Of a DNA stretch of 64,000 nucleotides, positions 34,352 through 41,627 are shown one piece after another (position 1 is the first letter of the stretch; every line of letters starts with the position of its first letter). The position numbers and the translations under genes are program-made. Source of the DNA: Eikenella glucosivorans (GTDB lineage: Bacteria > Pseudomonadota > Gammaproteobacteria > Burkholderiales > Neisseriaceae); NCBI RefSeq assembly GCF_016025525.2, contig NZ_JACSGR010000008.1, positions 1 to 64,000 of the forward strand, in the 5' to 3' direction. A model generated the notes under the pieces. It made no database searches, had not been told where the DNA came from, and saw nothing but the letters and a program-made list of their open reading frames with translations.

Positions 34352-34396
34352 GAAAACAAATCCGCCCGCGGCGGCGGATGCCGGGCGGGCGGATTG
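34352..34396 (-). terminator. terminator of slyD
   Basis: On the minus strand AATCCGCCCGC pairs with GCGGGCGGATT, followed by TGTTTTCC. It lies directly after the slyD stop codon. Confidence 0.75.
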
Positions 34397-34413
34397 GTTG
34401 GTTGCTTGGCGTG

Positions 34414-34893
34414 TTAGTGGTGGTGGCCGTGTTCGCCGTGCACATGGCCGTGGGCGATTTCTTCGGCGGTGGCGGCGCGCACGTCGCTCACTTTGGCTTT
34501 GAAGCGCAGCTTCATGCCGGCCAGCGGGTGGTTGCCGTCAACCACGGCTTTGCCGTCGGCGATGTCGGTAACACGGTAAACGATGGCATCGCCGGTGGCG
34601 GGGTCATCTGCTTCAAACATCATGCCGACTTCCACTTCCACGGGGAAAACATCGAGCGGCTCGATGCGCACAAGCTCGGGGTCTTGTTCGCCGAAGGCAT
34701 CATCGGGCTGGAGGGTGATGTCGATTTCGTCGCCCACGGCTTTGCCGTGCAGCGCTTCTTCCACCAGGGGGAAAATGCCGTCGTAGCCGCCGTGCAGGTA
34801 GGCGATGGGCTCTTCGGTTTGGTCGATGAGCTGGTTGTTGGCGTCAAACATTTCGTAATGCAGGGTTACTACGCTGTTCTTTTCGATATTCAT
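34414..34893 (-). CDS. slyD: FKBP-type peptidyl-prolyl isomerase SlyD
   Basis: This cytosolic prolyl isomerase and chaperone also binds nickel. The 159-residue protein has the FKBP fold split by an insert-in-flap domain. The start MNIEKNSVVTLHYEMFDANN and GGYDGIFPLVEEALHGKAVGD are typical. The His-rich tail HGHVHGEHGHHH is the expected metal-binding end, although shorter than in E. coli. It is monocistronic. Confidence 0.92.
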   Translation of the reverse strand: MNIEKNSVVTLHYEMFDANNQLIDQTEEPIAYLHGGYDGIFPLVEEALHGKAVGDEIDITLQPDDAFGEQDPELVRIEPLDVFPVEVEVGMMFEADDPATGDAIVYRVTDIADGKAVVDGNHPLAGMKLRFKAKVSDVRAATAEEIAHGHVHGEHGHHH

Positions 34894-35054
34894 GGCAATC
34901 TTTCCTGCCGAGTGGTTGAGAAGGCCGCATTGTACCGCATTGGGGGCGGATGCCCAAATATTGGATTTTGCGGAGGTTAATGGAAAGTTAGGGTATTTGA
35001 AGATATGTAAAGTTTGGGCGGCTGAGGCGGGATACGTAAGGGTTCGGATGGGGA

Positions 35055-35114
35055 AGGCTACCTGAAAAACTGGCAGGTTTTGGCTTTGCTGAAGCCAACG
35101 TTTTCAGGTAGCCT
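35055..35114. repeat. inverted DUS pair with inner hairpin after nusB
   Basis: AGGCTACCTGAAAAA at 35055 and TTTTCAGGTAGCCT ending at 35114. The spacer holds its own hairpin (GGCTTTGCTGAAGCC), one of the nested-hairpin loci. Confidence 0.85.
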
Positions 35115-35134
35115 GCCGTGATGGGTAAGGATGC

Positions 35135-35569
35135 TTAGCCGCGTTTAGGGTCGTTGGGGCGCAGCTCGGCGGCGAGTTTGTCGAGGATGCCGTTCACAAA
35201 TTTGTGGCCGTCGATGCCGCCGAAGGTTTTGGTGACTTCGATGGCTTCGTTGATGATGACGGGGTAGGGTGTTTCGGGCATGTCGCGCAGTTCGAAGGCA
35301 GCGGCCAGGAGTACGGCGCATTCGATGGGGCTGAGGTCTTTTTTGTCGCGGTCGAGCAGGGGGCGGATGATTTGCATCAGCTCGCTGCGCTTGGCTTGCA
35401 CGCCGAAGAACACGGCGGTGAAGAGCTCGTTGTCGGCTTTGGCGAAGTGTTCGTTTTCGCGGATGTTTTTGGCTACATCGGCGGTGGGCAGGTCGTTGAG
35501 TGCGGCCTGATACAGTGCCTGTACGGCGAATTCGCGCGCGCGGCGGCGGGCGGTTTTGTTGGGCTTCAT
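35135..35569 (-). CDS. nusB: transcription antitermination factor NusB
   Basis: NusB binds boxA RNA with NusE in rRNA antitermination complexes. This all-helical protein has 144 residues, with the N-terminal ARRRAREFAVQALYQAALN and the C-terminal PVIINEAIEVTKTFGGIDGHKFVNGILDK regions characteristic of the family. ribH lies 39 bp upstream in the same direction, the common ribH-nusB arrangement. Confidence 0.95.
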   Translation of the reverse strand: MKPNKTARRRAREFAVQALYQAALNDLPTADVAKNIRENEHFAKADNELFTAVFFGVQAKRSELMQIIRPLLDRDKKDLSPIECAVLLAAAFELRDMPETPYPVIINEAIEVTKTFGGIDGHKFVNGILDKLAAELRPNDPKRG

Positions 35570-35608
35570 ATCGGTTTTCCTGATTGTGCGGCTGGCAGCG
35601 CGGTGGGG

Positions 35609-36094
35609 CTAGACGAGGGCGTCGGGCAGTTCGCCGTCGGCGGGGTTGAGGCGGCGCAGCAGATTGGCGCATTCCACGGCCACGATGGCGGCTTCGGCGG
35701 CTTTGCTTTGGATGCGCGCGTGAGCCTGTTCATCGTTTTCGGTGGTGAGGATGGCGTTGGCAATGGGGATGTTGAAATCCAGCCCCACGCGGCTGATGCC
35801 GGCGGCGGATTCGTTTGACACCAGCTCGAAATGGTAGGTTTCGCCGCGGATCACGGCGCCGAGCGCCACCAGTGCGTTGAAGCTGCGCGATTGCGCCATA
35901 TTTTGCAGCGCCAGCGGCACTTCCAGCGCACCGGGCACGGTGGCGATGGTGATGTTGCTGTCGGGCACGCCCAGCTCAACCAGTTTTTTGGTGCACACTT
36001 TGAGCATGGCGCTGCCGATTTCGTTGGAAAAACGTGCCTGTATGATGCCGATGTGCAGGCCGGTGCCTTGGTGGTCTGGGGGGATGATGGTCAT
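35609..36094 (-). CDS. ribH: 6,7-dimethyl-8-ribityllumazine synthase
   Basis: It joins ArP and dihydroxybutanone phosphate to form the riboflavin precursor, usually as a large icosahedral or pentameric assembly. The protein has 161 residues from MTIIPPDHQ (GGAG upstream). The family core is seen as IGIIQARFSNEI, VPGALEVPLA and ALGAVIRGETYHFELVSNE, the last containing the catalytic His. The frame reaches back to 36133, but the extra 13 residues are unlikely. Confidence 0.95.
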   Translation of the reverse strand: MTIIPPDHQGTGLHIGIIQARFSNEIGSAMLKVCTKKLVELGVPDSNITIATVPGALEVPLALQNMAQSRSFNALVALGAVIRGETYHFELVSNESAAGISRVGLDFNIPIANAILTTENDEQAHARIQSKAAEAAIVAVECANLLRRLNPADGELPDALV

Positions 36095-36354
36095 GTCCGC
36101 TGCTCCGTGATGAGTAAAATAACAAAGCGGCATGCGCCGCAGGGAAGCGCGGATTTTACACCAAAGCGCGCGTTTTGGGGCTGTGAAGGCGGGAGGCTTG
36201 CGTTACAATGGCGGCGCTTTGCTTTAACTTTTTAGCGTTGCAGAAATTCCCCCCCTTGGCTGTGCCAAGATTTCGTTTGGGCGAAACGCTCTTTGCCCGG
36301 TTTGGCTTCGTTGGAGCCCATGCTTCCGCTTCGCTTATTTTCAGGTAGCCTCAA
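36095..36354. other. divergent intergenic region ribH/folA with nested repeats
   Basis: Short imperfect hairpins at 36252-36335 (CTTGGCTGTGCCAAG, TTTCGTTTGGGCGAAA, GGCTTCGTTGGAGCC) resemble the nested-hairpin repeat. A DUS at 36338-36351 lies 3 bases before the folA ATG. A possible -10 (TACAAT, 36204) faces folA. Confidence 0.5.
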
Positions 36355-36855
36355 ATGCAAACCATCACCCTCATCGCCGCCGTGGCCGACAATGGTTGTA
36401 TCGGCAGCGGCAACGCCATGCCCTGGCATATTGCCGAAGATTTCGCCTTTTTCAAGCGCTACACGCTGGGCAAGCCGGTGGTGATGGGGCGCAAAACCTG
36501 GGATTCGCTGCCCAAAAAGCCGCTGCCCGGGCGGCGGAACATCGTGATCACCCGCCAGGGCGCCTGGCAGGCCGAAGGTGCCGAGCGGGCTGAAAGTTTG
36601 GCCGGCGCGCTTGCCCTACTGGCCGATGCGCCCGAAATCATCATCATGGGCGGCGCGCAGATTTACACCCAAGCCCTGCCGCTGGCCACCGATCTGCGCC
36701 TCACCGAAGTGCGGCTCACGATAAACGGCGATGCCTTCTTCCCCGACTTTTCCCCCGTCGAGTGGCAGGAAGCCGAACGCAGCAGCCATACCGCCGCCGC
36801 CAACGGCATCCGCTTCGATTTCGCGCACTACCGCCGCGTGCCGCAGGCTACCTGA
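36355..36855 (+). CDS. folA: dihydrofolate reductase
   Basis: It reduces dihydrofolate to tetrahydrofolate with NADPH and is the trimethoprim target. The 166-residue protein shows VADNGCIGSGNAMPWHIAEDF (N-terminal part with the substrate-binding acidic residue), VVMGRKTWDSL and IIIMGGAQIY. The ATG is immediately preceded by a DUS, so the ribosome-binding site must be within or overlap CAGGTAGCC. The stop codon TGA lies inside another DUS (36845-36858), giving the C-terminus QAT. Confidence 0.95.
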   Translation: MQTITLIAAVADNGCIGSGNAMPWHIAEDFAFFKRYTLGKPVVMGRKTWDSLPKKPLPGRRNIVITRQGAWQAEGAERAESLAGALALLADAPEIIIMGGAQIYTQALPLATDLRLTEVRLTINGDAFFPDFSPVEWQEAERSSHTAAANGIRFDFAHYRRVPQAT

Positions 36856-36880
36856 AAACGCTTAAAAGGCTACCTGAAAA
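36845..36880. repeat. tandem direct DUS between folA and lpxK
   Basis: AGGCTACCTGAAAA at 36845 and 36867, same orientation. The first overlaps and ends folA; the second ends at the base before the lpxK ATG. Confidence 0.9.
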
Positions 36881-37912
36881 ATGCTGCACCGCCTGATTGA
36901 AAACCACTGGCGCACACCCAATCCGCTGCTCACGCCGCTATTGTGGCCTTTAGCTCGGCTGTTCGGCATACTGGCGGCACGGCGGCGCGCAGGCTACCTG
37001 AAAGGCAGGCGGCACAGCGAAAAGCTGCCCGTGCCTGTGGCGGTGGTGGGCAACATCCAGGCCGGCGGCAGCGGCAAAACGCCCGTGGTGCAGGCCTTGG
37101 CGCTGGCCTTGCAGACACGCGGCATCCGCGTGGGCATCATCAGCCGCGGCTACGGGCGCAGCGGGCGCGGTGTGCATGTTTTAAGCAGCGAAAGCACCGC
37201 CGCCCAAGCCGGCGACGAGCCATTGCTGCTGCACCGCAGCACCGGCGCCCCCACCGCCGTGGGCAACCGACGCGCAGAAGCGGGCAGGGCACTTTTGGCC
37301 GCGCACCCCGAAGTGCAAATCATCCTGGCCGACGACGGCCTGCAGCACTACGCCCTGCAACGCGATTTCGAGCTGGCCGTGTTCCCCGCCGCCGAGGTGG
37401 GGCGGCGGCTGGATTTGCTGCCGCACGGCAATCTGCGCGAGCCCTTGCAGCGCTTGGAAAGCGTAAACGCCGTGCTGCTGGCCAACAGCACGCCCAAAAG
37501 CCCCATGCCGGATTGGCGGCTGCCGCCCGAAGTGTTGCTCTGCCGCAGCCGGCTGCAATGCGGGCAAGTTTACCGCCTGCACCGCCCGCACGAGCTGCTG
37601 CCTGAAGGCTACCTGAAAAACCGCCGCGTGATCGCCGCTGCCGCCATTGCCAAGCCGGAGCGTTTCTTTGCAGAACTGGCGCGACTGGGCATCGAACCCG
37701 TGCGACAAATCGCGCTGCCCGACCACGCCGCCTGGCAGCTTGCCGACCTGCCCGAGGCCGATTGCTACATCGTGACCGAGAAAGACGCGGTGAAGCTCGC
37801 CGCCGACAAAGCGAGGGAAGCGTGGGTGCTGCCCGTACGCGCCGAACTGCCGGAAGAATTGGTGCAGGCCGTGATCCGCCGTTGCCTGCCCGGCCTGATT
37901 GAGGCTACCTGA
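36881..37912 (+). CDS. lpxK: tetraacyldisaccharide 4'-kinase
   Basis: This inner-membrane enzyme phosphorylates the lipid A precursor at the 4' position. The 343-residue protein has an N-terminal membrane-associated helix and the P-loop VVGNIQAGGSGKTPVVQAL near 47-65, then RGYGR and ILADDGLQH. Two internal DUS are read as GYLK (near residues 39 and 244), and the stop TGA is inside a third, giving EAT. The ATG directly follows a DUS with no purine-rich site, so translation may depend on the upstream folA ribosomes. Confidence 0.93.
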   Translation: MLHRLIENHWRTPNPLLTPLLWPLARLFGILAARRRAGYLKGRRHSEKLPVPVAVVGNIQAGGSGKTPVVQALALALQTRGIRVGIISRGYGRSGRGVHVLSSESTAAQAGDEPLLLHRSTGAPTAVGNRRAEAGRALLAAHPEVQIILADDGLQHYALQRDFELAVFPAAEVGRRLDLLPHGNLREPLQRLESVNAVLLANSTPKSPMPDWRLPPEVLLCRSRLQCGQVYRLHRPHELLPEGYLKNRRVIAAAAIAKPERFFAELARLGIEPVRQIALPDHAAWQLADLPEADCYIVTEKDAVKLAADKAREAWVLPVRAELPEELVQAVIRRCLPGLIEAT

Positions 37913-37977
37913 AAACTTTATCCGCTCTCCCATATAGAGAGGGCGGCAAACCAAGGGCAGCACACCATGCAAATTAT

Positions 37978-38019
37978 TTTTCAGGTAGCCTCCAATTCAC
38001 TGAAGGCTACCTGAAAAAA
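37978..38019. repeat. inverted DUS pair
   Basis: TTTTCAGGTAGCCT at 37978 and AGGCTACCTGAAAAAA from 38004. It separates lpxK from the next small secreted-protein gene. Another DUS overlaps the lpxK stop at 37902. Confidence 0.85.
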
Positions 38020-38047
38020 GTAAGCCGCCCAATCGAAAGGAAGATTT

Positions 38048-38458
38048 ATGCGCCGACACCTTACCCTGTCCGCCCTGGCCTGCCTGCTGCCGCTGCCCGC
38101 GCTGGCCGATATTCCGCAAAGCCGCGACACGCAATGTTTTCAGGTAGCCGCCAACGGCAAAATCGGCCGTGCGCAAACCTGCCGCGCGGAAGCGGTGGGT
38201 TCCGCGCCGCGCCCGAACCTGCCAGACACCCGCTCGCTCCGCTACCAAATCGGCAGCCGCAGCTACCCGTTTTCCGCCGACTACGACACCGAGCGCCAAA
38301 GCTGGCAGCCGCGCTACCAGGGCCGGCCGCTTACCGTGTACTACCGCAACCGCGCCTTCCGCCGCCTAGCCGCCGACGGCACCGCCGCCCGCTACGTTTG
38401 CTTCCGCGCCCCGGGCATACATTTTTGTTCGCGCAAACTGCCCGCGCCGTTTTGGTAA
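38048..38458 (+). CDS. hypothetical secreted protein (136 aa)
   Basis: A signal peptide (MRRHLTLSALACLLPLPALA) precedes a basic mature domain of about 115 residues with four cysteines (DTQCFQV, QTCRAE, RYVCFR, IHFCSRK), probably two disulfides. RLAADGTAARY and SLRYQIGSRSYPF give no family match that I recognise. GAAAGGAAG is the ribosome-binding site. FQVA is DUS-encoded. The position between lpxK and kdsB suggests only shared transcription. Confidence 0.75.
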   Translation: MRRHLTLSALACLLPLPALADIPQSRDTQCFQVAANGKIGRAQTCRAEAVGSAPRPNLPDTRSLRYQIGSRSYPFSADYDTERQSWQPRYQGRPLTVYYRNRAFRRLAADGTAARYVCFRAPGIHFCSRKLPAPFW

Positions 38459-38462
38459 ACTT

Positions 38463-38570
38463 GAGGCTACCTGAAAGCGTGAGCTTCAACGAAGTTAAAA
38501 CGACGTTGCCGCAGGCAGCAGAGTTTCTGCGAAGCTAAAGCGTGAGCTTCAACGAAGTTAAAACCGTTCC
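38463..38570. repeat. nested-hairpin repeat locus
   Basis: A DUS (AGGCTACCTGAAA at 38464) is followed by GCGTGAGCTTCAACGAAGTT, then GCAGAGTTTCTGCGAAGCTA, then a second copy of GCGTGAGCTTCAACGAAGTT ending near 38562. Each unit contains a small CTTCAACGAAG or TTCTGCGAAG palindrome. It lies directly before the Trm112-like gene. Confidence 0.85.
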
Positions 38571-38598
38571 GCCCAAATCATTGAGAGAAACACCGACC

Positions 38599-38781
38599 AT
38601 GGATAAAAAATACCTCGACATCCTCGTGTGCCCGCTCACCAAAAGCCCGCTCGAATACCACGCCGCGCGCCAAGAGCTGTGGAGCCGCCAAGCCCGGCTC
38701 GCCTTCCCCATCCGCGACGGCATCCCCGTGATGCTGGAAAACGAAGCCCGCCCCCTCACCGACGAAGAATTGCACGCATGA
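38599..38781 (+). CDS. Trm112/YcaR family protein
   Basis: This 60-residue protein begins MDKKYLDILVCPLTKSPLEY and contains IRDGIPVMLENEARPL, the standard features of the small Trm112p-like (YcaR) family that precedes kdsB in many proteobacteria. The second zinc-binding cysteine of the usual CPxC motif is replaced (CPLT). Function is unclear. The stop overlaps the kdsB start in ATGA, so translation is coupled. GAGAGAAAC serves as the ribosome-binding site. Confidence 0.88.
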   Translation: MDKKYLDILVCPLTKSPLEYHAARQELWSRQARLAFPIRDGIPVMLENEARPLTDEELHA

Positions 38782-39557
38782 GCACCCCGTTCACCGTCAT
38801 CATCCCTGCCCGCCTCGCCTCCAGCAGGCTACCTGAAAAAGCCCTGGCCGACATCGCCGGCAAGCCCATGGTGGTGCGCGTGGCCGAACGCGCCAGGCTG
38901 AGCGAAGCGCAGCGCGTCGTCGTGGCCACCGACCACGCCGCCATCGCCGCCGCCTGCTCCGAATACGGCATCGAAGCAGTGCTCACCGGCAAAGAACATA
39001 CCAGCGGCACCGCCCGCCTGGCCGAAGCCGCCCTGCTCTTGGGCATGGCCGACGAAGACATCGCCGTCAACGTGCAGGGCGACGAGCCGCTGATCGATCC
39101 CGCCCTCATCAACCGCACCGCCGAGCTTCTGGGCAGCGGCAGCGCGCAAATGGCCACCGCCGCCCACCCGATTGCTGATGCCGCCGAATTCCTCAACCCC
39201 AACTGCGTGAAAGTGGTGCTCGACCAGCGGCGCAACGCCCTCTATTTCAGCCGCGCCCCCATCGCTTGGCCGCGCGATGCCTTTGCCGACAAGCAAACCG
39301 CGTTGCCCGAAGGCTACGCCCCGCTGCGCCACATCGGCCTGTATGCCTACCGCGTGGGCTTCCTACACCAATACGTCGGCCTGCCGCCCTCGCCACTGGA
39401 AGCCATCGAATCGCTGGAGCAGCTGCGCGTGTTGTGGCACGGCGGCAAGATTGCCGTAACCGTGTGCGACAACGCCCCCGCCGCCGGCGTGGACACCGCC
39501 GAAGATTTGCAGCGCGTGCGCGACTGGTTTGCACAACACCCCGAAGAGGCTACCTGA
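38778..39557 (+). CDS. kdsB: 3-deoxy-manno-octulosonate cytidylyltransferase
   Basis: It activates Kdo with CTP for lipopolysaccharide inner-core synthesis. The 259-residue protein has the nucleotidyltransferase N-terminus FTVIIPARLASSRLPEKALAD, VVATDH, VNVQGDEPLIDP and HIGLYAYRVGFL. RLPEK is normal for the family but is encoded here by a DUS at 38826. The stop TGA also lies in a DUS (39547-39560), giving C-terminal EEAT. Together with lpxK it serves LPS assembly. Confidence 0.95.
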   Translation: MSTPFTVIIPARLASSRLPEKALADIAGKPMVVRVAERARLSEAQRVVVATDHAAIAAACSEYGIEAVLTGKEHTSGTARLAEAALLLGMADEDIAVNVQGDEPLIDPALINRTAELLGSGSAQMATAAHPIADAAEFLNPNCVKVVLDQRRNALYFSRAPIAWPRDAFADKQTALPEGYAPLRHIGLYAYRVGFLHQYVGLPPSPLEAIESLEQLRVLWHGGKIAVTVCDNAPAAGVDTAEDLQRVRDWFAQHPEEAT

Positions 39558-39689
39558 AAATAAATAGCTCGGCTGAGCAAAGCCAATATGGTTTAGCTTC
39601 TTTGAAGCTTTGTTTTAGCTTCGCAGAAACTCTGCTGCCTGCGGCAACGTCGTTTTAACTTCGTTGAAGCCCACGCTTTCAGGTAGCCT
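39547..39689. repeat. inverted DUS pair enclosing nested-hairpin repeats
   Basis: AGGCTACCTGAAAA at 39547 and TTTCAGGTAGCCT ending at 39689 bracket about 115 bases. These contain TTTAGCTTCTTTGAAGC, TTTAGCTTCGCAGAAACTC, GCTGCCTGCGGCAACGTCGT and TTTAACTTCGTTGAAGCCCA. The order and orientation mirror the locus at 38.5 kb. No coding potential. Confidence 0.85.
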
Positions 39690-39745
39690 GTTCTCCCGAG
39701 ACAGCTTGCCTCCGCCTTGAACGACCGATTTTAAGGAGTTGTGTT

Positions 39746-40429
39746 ATGCGTTTGCTCTGCCGCGTTGGTTTCGCCGCTCTCCTGATTGCCGCTGCCCTCT
39801 CTGCCGCTTATTTTGCGAACGCCACCCGCTCGCCGCACAATCCCGATGCCCGCGCTAAAGCTGTTCGCCTGCCTGAAACCATGCCGCCGCCCGCATCGGC
39901 ACAGATCGGCAATGCGGATAGGGCGCCGCCCATCGTCCGCGCCGCCCGCAGCCAAATCGGCCAAACCGTGCGCTACGACCCCGCCTACACTGCGCTGGAT
40001 TATCCGATGGGCGATGTGCCGATGGCAAAAGGCGTGTGCACCGATGTGGTGATTCGCGCACTGCGGCAGCAGGGCATAGACTTGCAGCAGTTGGTTCACC
40101 AAGACATGAAAGCGAATTTTTCCACCTACCCGAACCGCTGGGGGCTGAAACGCCCCGACCCGAATATCGACCACCGCCGCGTGCCGAATCTGGAGGTTTA
40201 TTTCACTCGGCACGGCTGGGCGGTGCAAGACGGATACCGCGCGGGCGACATTGTTACCTGGCGGCTGGCGGGCAGCAGGCTGCCGCACATCGGCATCGTA
40301 TCTGACCGCAAACATGGTGATACACCATTGATTATCCACAATATCGGCGCAGGCACTCGCGAAGAGGACATCCTGTTTCGCTACGAAATCGTCGGCCATT
40401 TCAGGCAGCCCGCCAATGTGGCGCCGTGA
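39746..40429 (+). CDS. DUF1287 domain protein, exported
   Basis: This 227-residue protein has an N-terminal hydrophobic segment (about 6-25, signal peptide or anchor) and a DUF1287 domain. The domain is recognisable from YDPAYTALDYPMGDVPMAKGVCTDVVIRAL and DIVTWRL...LPHIGIVSD. The conserved Cys in GVCTDV and the His in LPHIGI make an NlpC/P60-like cysteine hydrolase fold likely, but this family has no firmly assigned substrate. AAGGAGTT precedes the ATG. Confidence 0.8.
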   Translation: MRLLCRVGFAALLIAAALSAAYFANATRSPHNPDARAKAVRLPETMPPPASAQIGNADRAPPIVRAARSQIGQTVRYDPAYTALDYPMGDVPMAKGVCTDVVIRALRQQGIDLQQLVHQDMKANFSTYPNRWGLKRPDPNIDHRRVPNLEVYFTRHGWAVQDGYRAGDIVTWRLAGSRLPHIGIVSDRKHGDTPLIIHNIGAGTREEDILFRYEIVGHFRQPANVAP

Positions 40430-40458
40430 AGTGGTAACGCGACCAAGCCTGATGCTGT

Positions 40459-40600
40459 TTTTCAGGTAGCCCTTACCCGAGAGTCTACCTAAAAGCGATG
40501 TTTGGCTAAGCTAAAGCTGAGTTTCTGCGAAGTTGAAAACCGCTTGGGCTGCTATTTCTGTTTTTCAGGTAGCCTTCTCACCCAAGCAAGCTACCTGAAA
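40459..40600. repeat. DUS group with nested-hairpin remnant
   Basis: TTTTCAGGTAGCCC at 40459 and a degenerate TCTACCTAAAAG near 40483. GCTAAAGCTGAGTTTCTGCG at about 40511-40530 is a nested-repeat unit. An inverted DUS pair lies at 40562-40575/40588-40600 just before the pseudouridine synthase gene. Confidence 0.75.
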
Positions 40601-40629
40601 TTAACATTTGCCTAAATAAAGAAACGAAT

Positions 40630-41370
40630 ATGACCACCCAAGACAACACCGTCCGCCTTTCCAAACGCATGGCCGAGCTCGGCCTCTGCTCCCGCCGTGA
40701 AGCCGATGCCTATATCGAGCGCGGCTGGGTGAGCGTGAACGGCGAAAAAGCCGTGCTCGGCCAGAAAGTGGGTGCGGGCGACCGCATCGAGCTGCACCGC
40801 GCCGCGCACGAAGAGCAGGCCGGGCGCGTTACCATCCTGCTGAACAAACCCGTGGGTTTCGTGAGCGGGCAGGCCGAAAAGGGCTACCGCAGCGCCGCCG
40901 AGCTGATCACCGAGGCCAACCGTTGGCCGGAAGACCGCAGCCCCCAAAGATTCAAAGCGGCGCAGCGCCAAGGCCTCGCCCCGGCCGGCCGGCTGGATAT
41001 CGATTCGGTCGGGTTGCTCGTGCTCACGCAAGACGGCCGCGTGGCCAAAAGCCTGATCGGTGAAAACAGCGGGGTGGAAAAAGAATATCTGGTGCGCGTG
41101 AAGGGTACACTTTCCGATGAAGGCCTGCGCCTGCTCAACCACGGCCTGAAGCTCGATGGCGAGGCACTGCGCCCGGCCAAGGTGTCGTGGCAAAACCAAG
41201 ACCAGCTGCGGTTTGTGTTGAAACAGGGCAAGAAGCGGCAAATCCGCCGCATGTGCGAGCTGGTGGGGCTGCGCGTGGTGGGGCTCAAGCGCATCCGTAT
41301 CGGCAAGGTGAAACTTGGCGCGCTGCCGCCGGGGCAGTGGCGCTATCTGGCGCCGCACGAGCGGTTTTGA
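40630..41370 (+). CDS. rRNA pseudouridine synthase, RsuA/RluF type
   Basis: The 246-residue protein has an N-terminal S4 RNA-binding domain (RLSKRMAELGLCSRREADAY, 9-28). The catalytic domain has PAGRLDIDSVGLLVL with the nucleophile Asp123, and KQGKKRQIRRMCELVGLRV near 200. The last motif and the overall length favour RluF (23S rRNA 2604), but RsuA/RluE relatives cannot be excluded. It is monocistronic, with a strong terminator. Confidence 0.88.
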   Translation: MTTQDNTVRLSKRMAELGLCSRREADAYIERGWVSVNGEKAVLGQKVGAGDRIELHRAAHEEQAGRVTILLNKPVGFVSGQAEKGYRSAAELITEANRWPEDRSPQRFKAAQRQGLAPAGRLDIDSVGLLVLTQDGRVAKSLIGENSGVEKEYLVRVKGTLSDEGLRLLNHGLKLDGEALRPAKVSWQNQDQLRFVLKQGKKRQIRRMCELVGLRVVGLKRIRIGKVKLGALPPGQWRYLAPHERF

Positions 41371-41384
41371 TTGGAATGGGAGTA

Positions 41385-41423
41385 AGCAAGAGGCTGGTTG
41401 AAGCTTTCAACCAGCCTCTTGCT
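41385..41423. terminator. hairpin terminator after the pseudouridine synthase gene
   Basis: A perfect 18-bp stem (AGCAAGAGGCTGGTTGAA and its complement) with a 2-base loop, starting 15 bp after the stop. The downstream T-run is short (CTTTGG). Confidence 0.7.
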
Positions 41424-41498
41424 TTGGAGTGGGATGTCCTGGTGTTTCGATGGGTAGGCCGGCGAGGTGGCCGCAGCTGCGGGTTTCCCTGTGCGGGG

Positions 41499-41588
41499 AG
41501 GCTGCCTGAAAATCAAAATCCGATATTCACTTCGTTGAAGCTGAAGTTTTCAGGTAGCCTTCCGCAGTGATGGGAGGCTACCTGAAAA
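41499..41588. repeat. DUS group including one AGGCTGCCTGAAA variant
   Basis: AGGCTGCCTGAAA (the 'simDUS' dialect spelling) at 41499, then CACTTCGTTGAAGCTGAAG and TTTTCAGGTAGCCT at 41547-41560, then AGGCTACCTGAAAA at 41575-41588. It lies between two converging genes. Confidence 0.8.
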
Positions 41589-41620
41589 ATAAAATGCCCG
41601 GGCTGGGTGGCACGGGCATG
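41586..41620 (-). terminator. terminator of lysC
   Basis: On the minus strand ATGCCCG pairs with CGGGCAT and is followed by TTTATTTTT. It lies 8 bp after the aspartokinase stop codon. Confidence 0.8.
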
Positions 41621-41627
41621 GTAGGTT

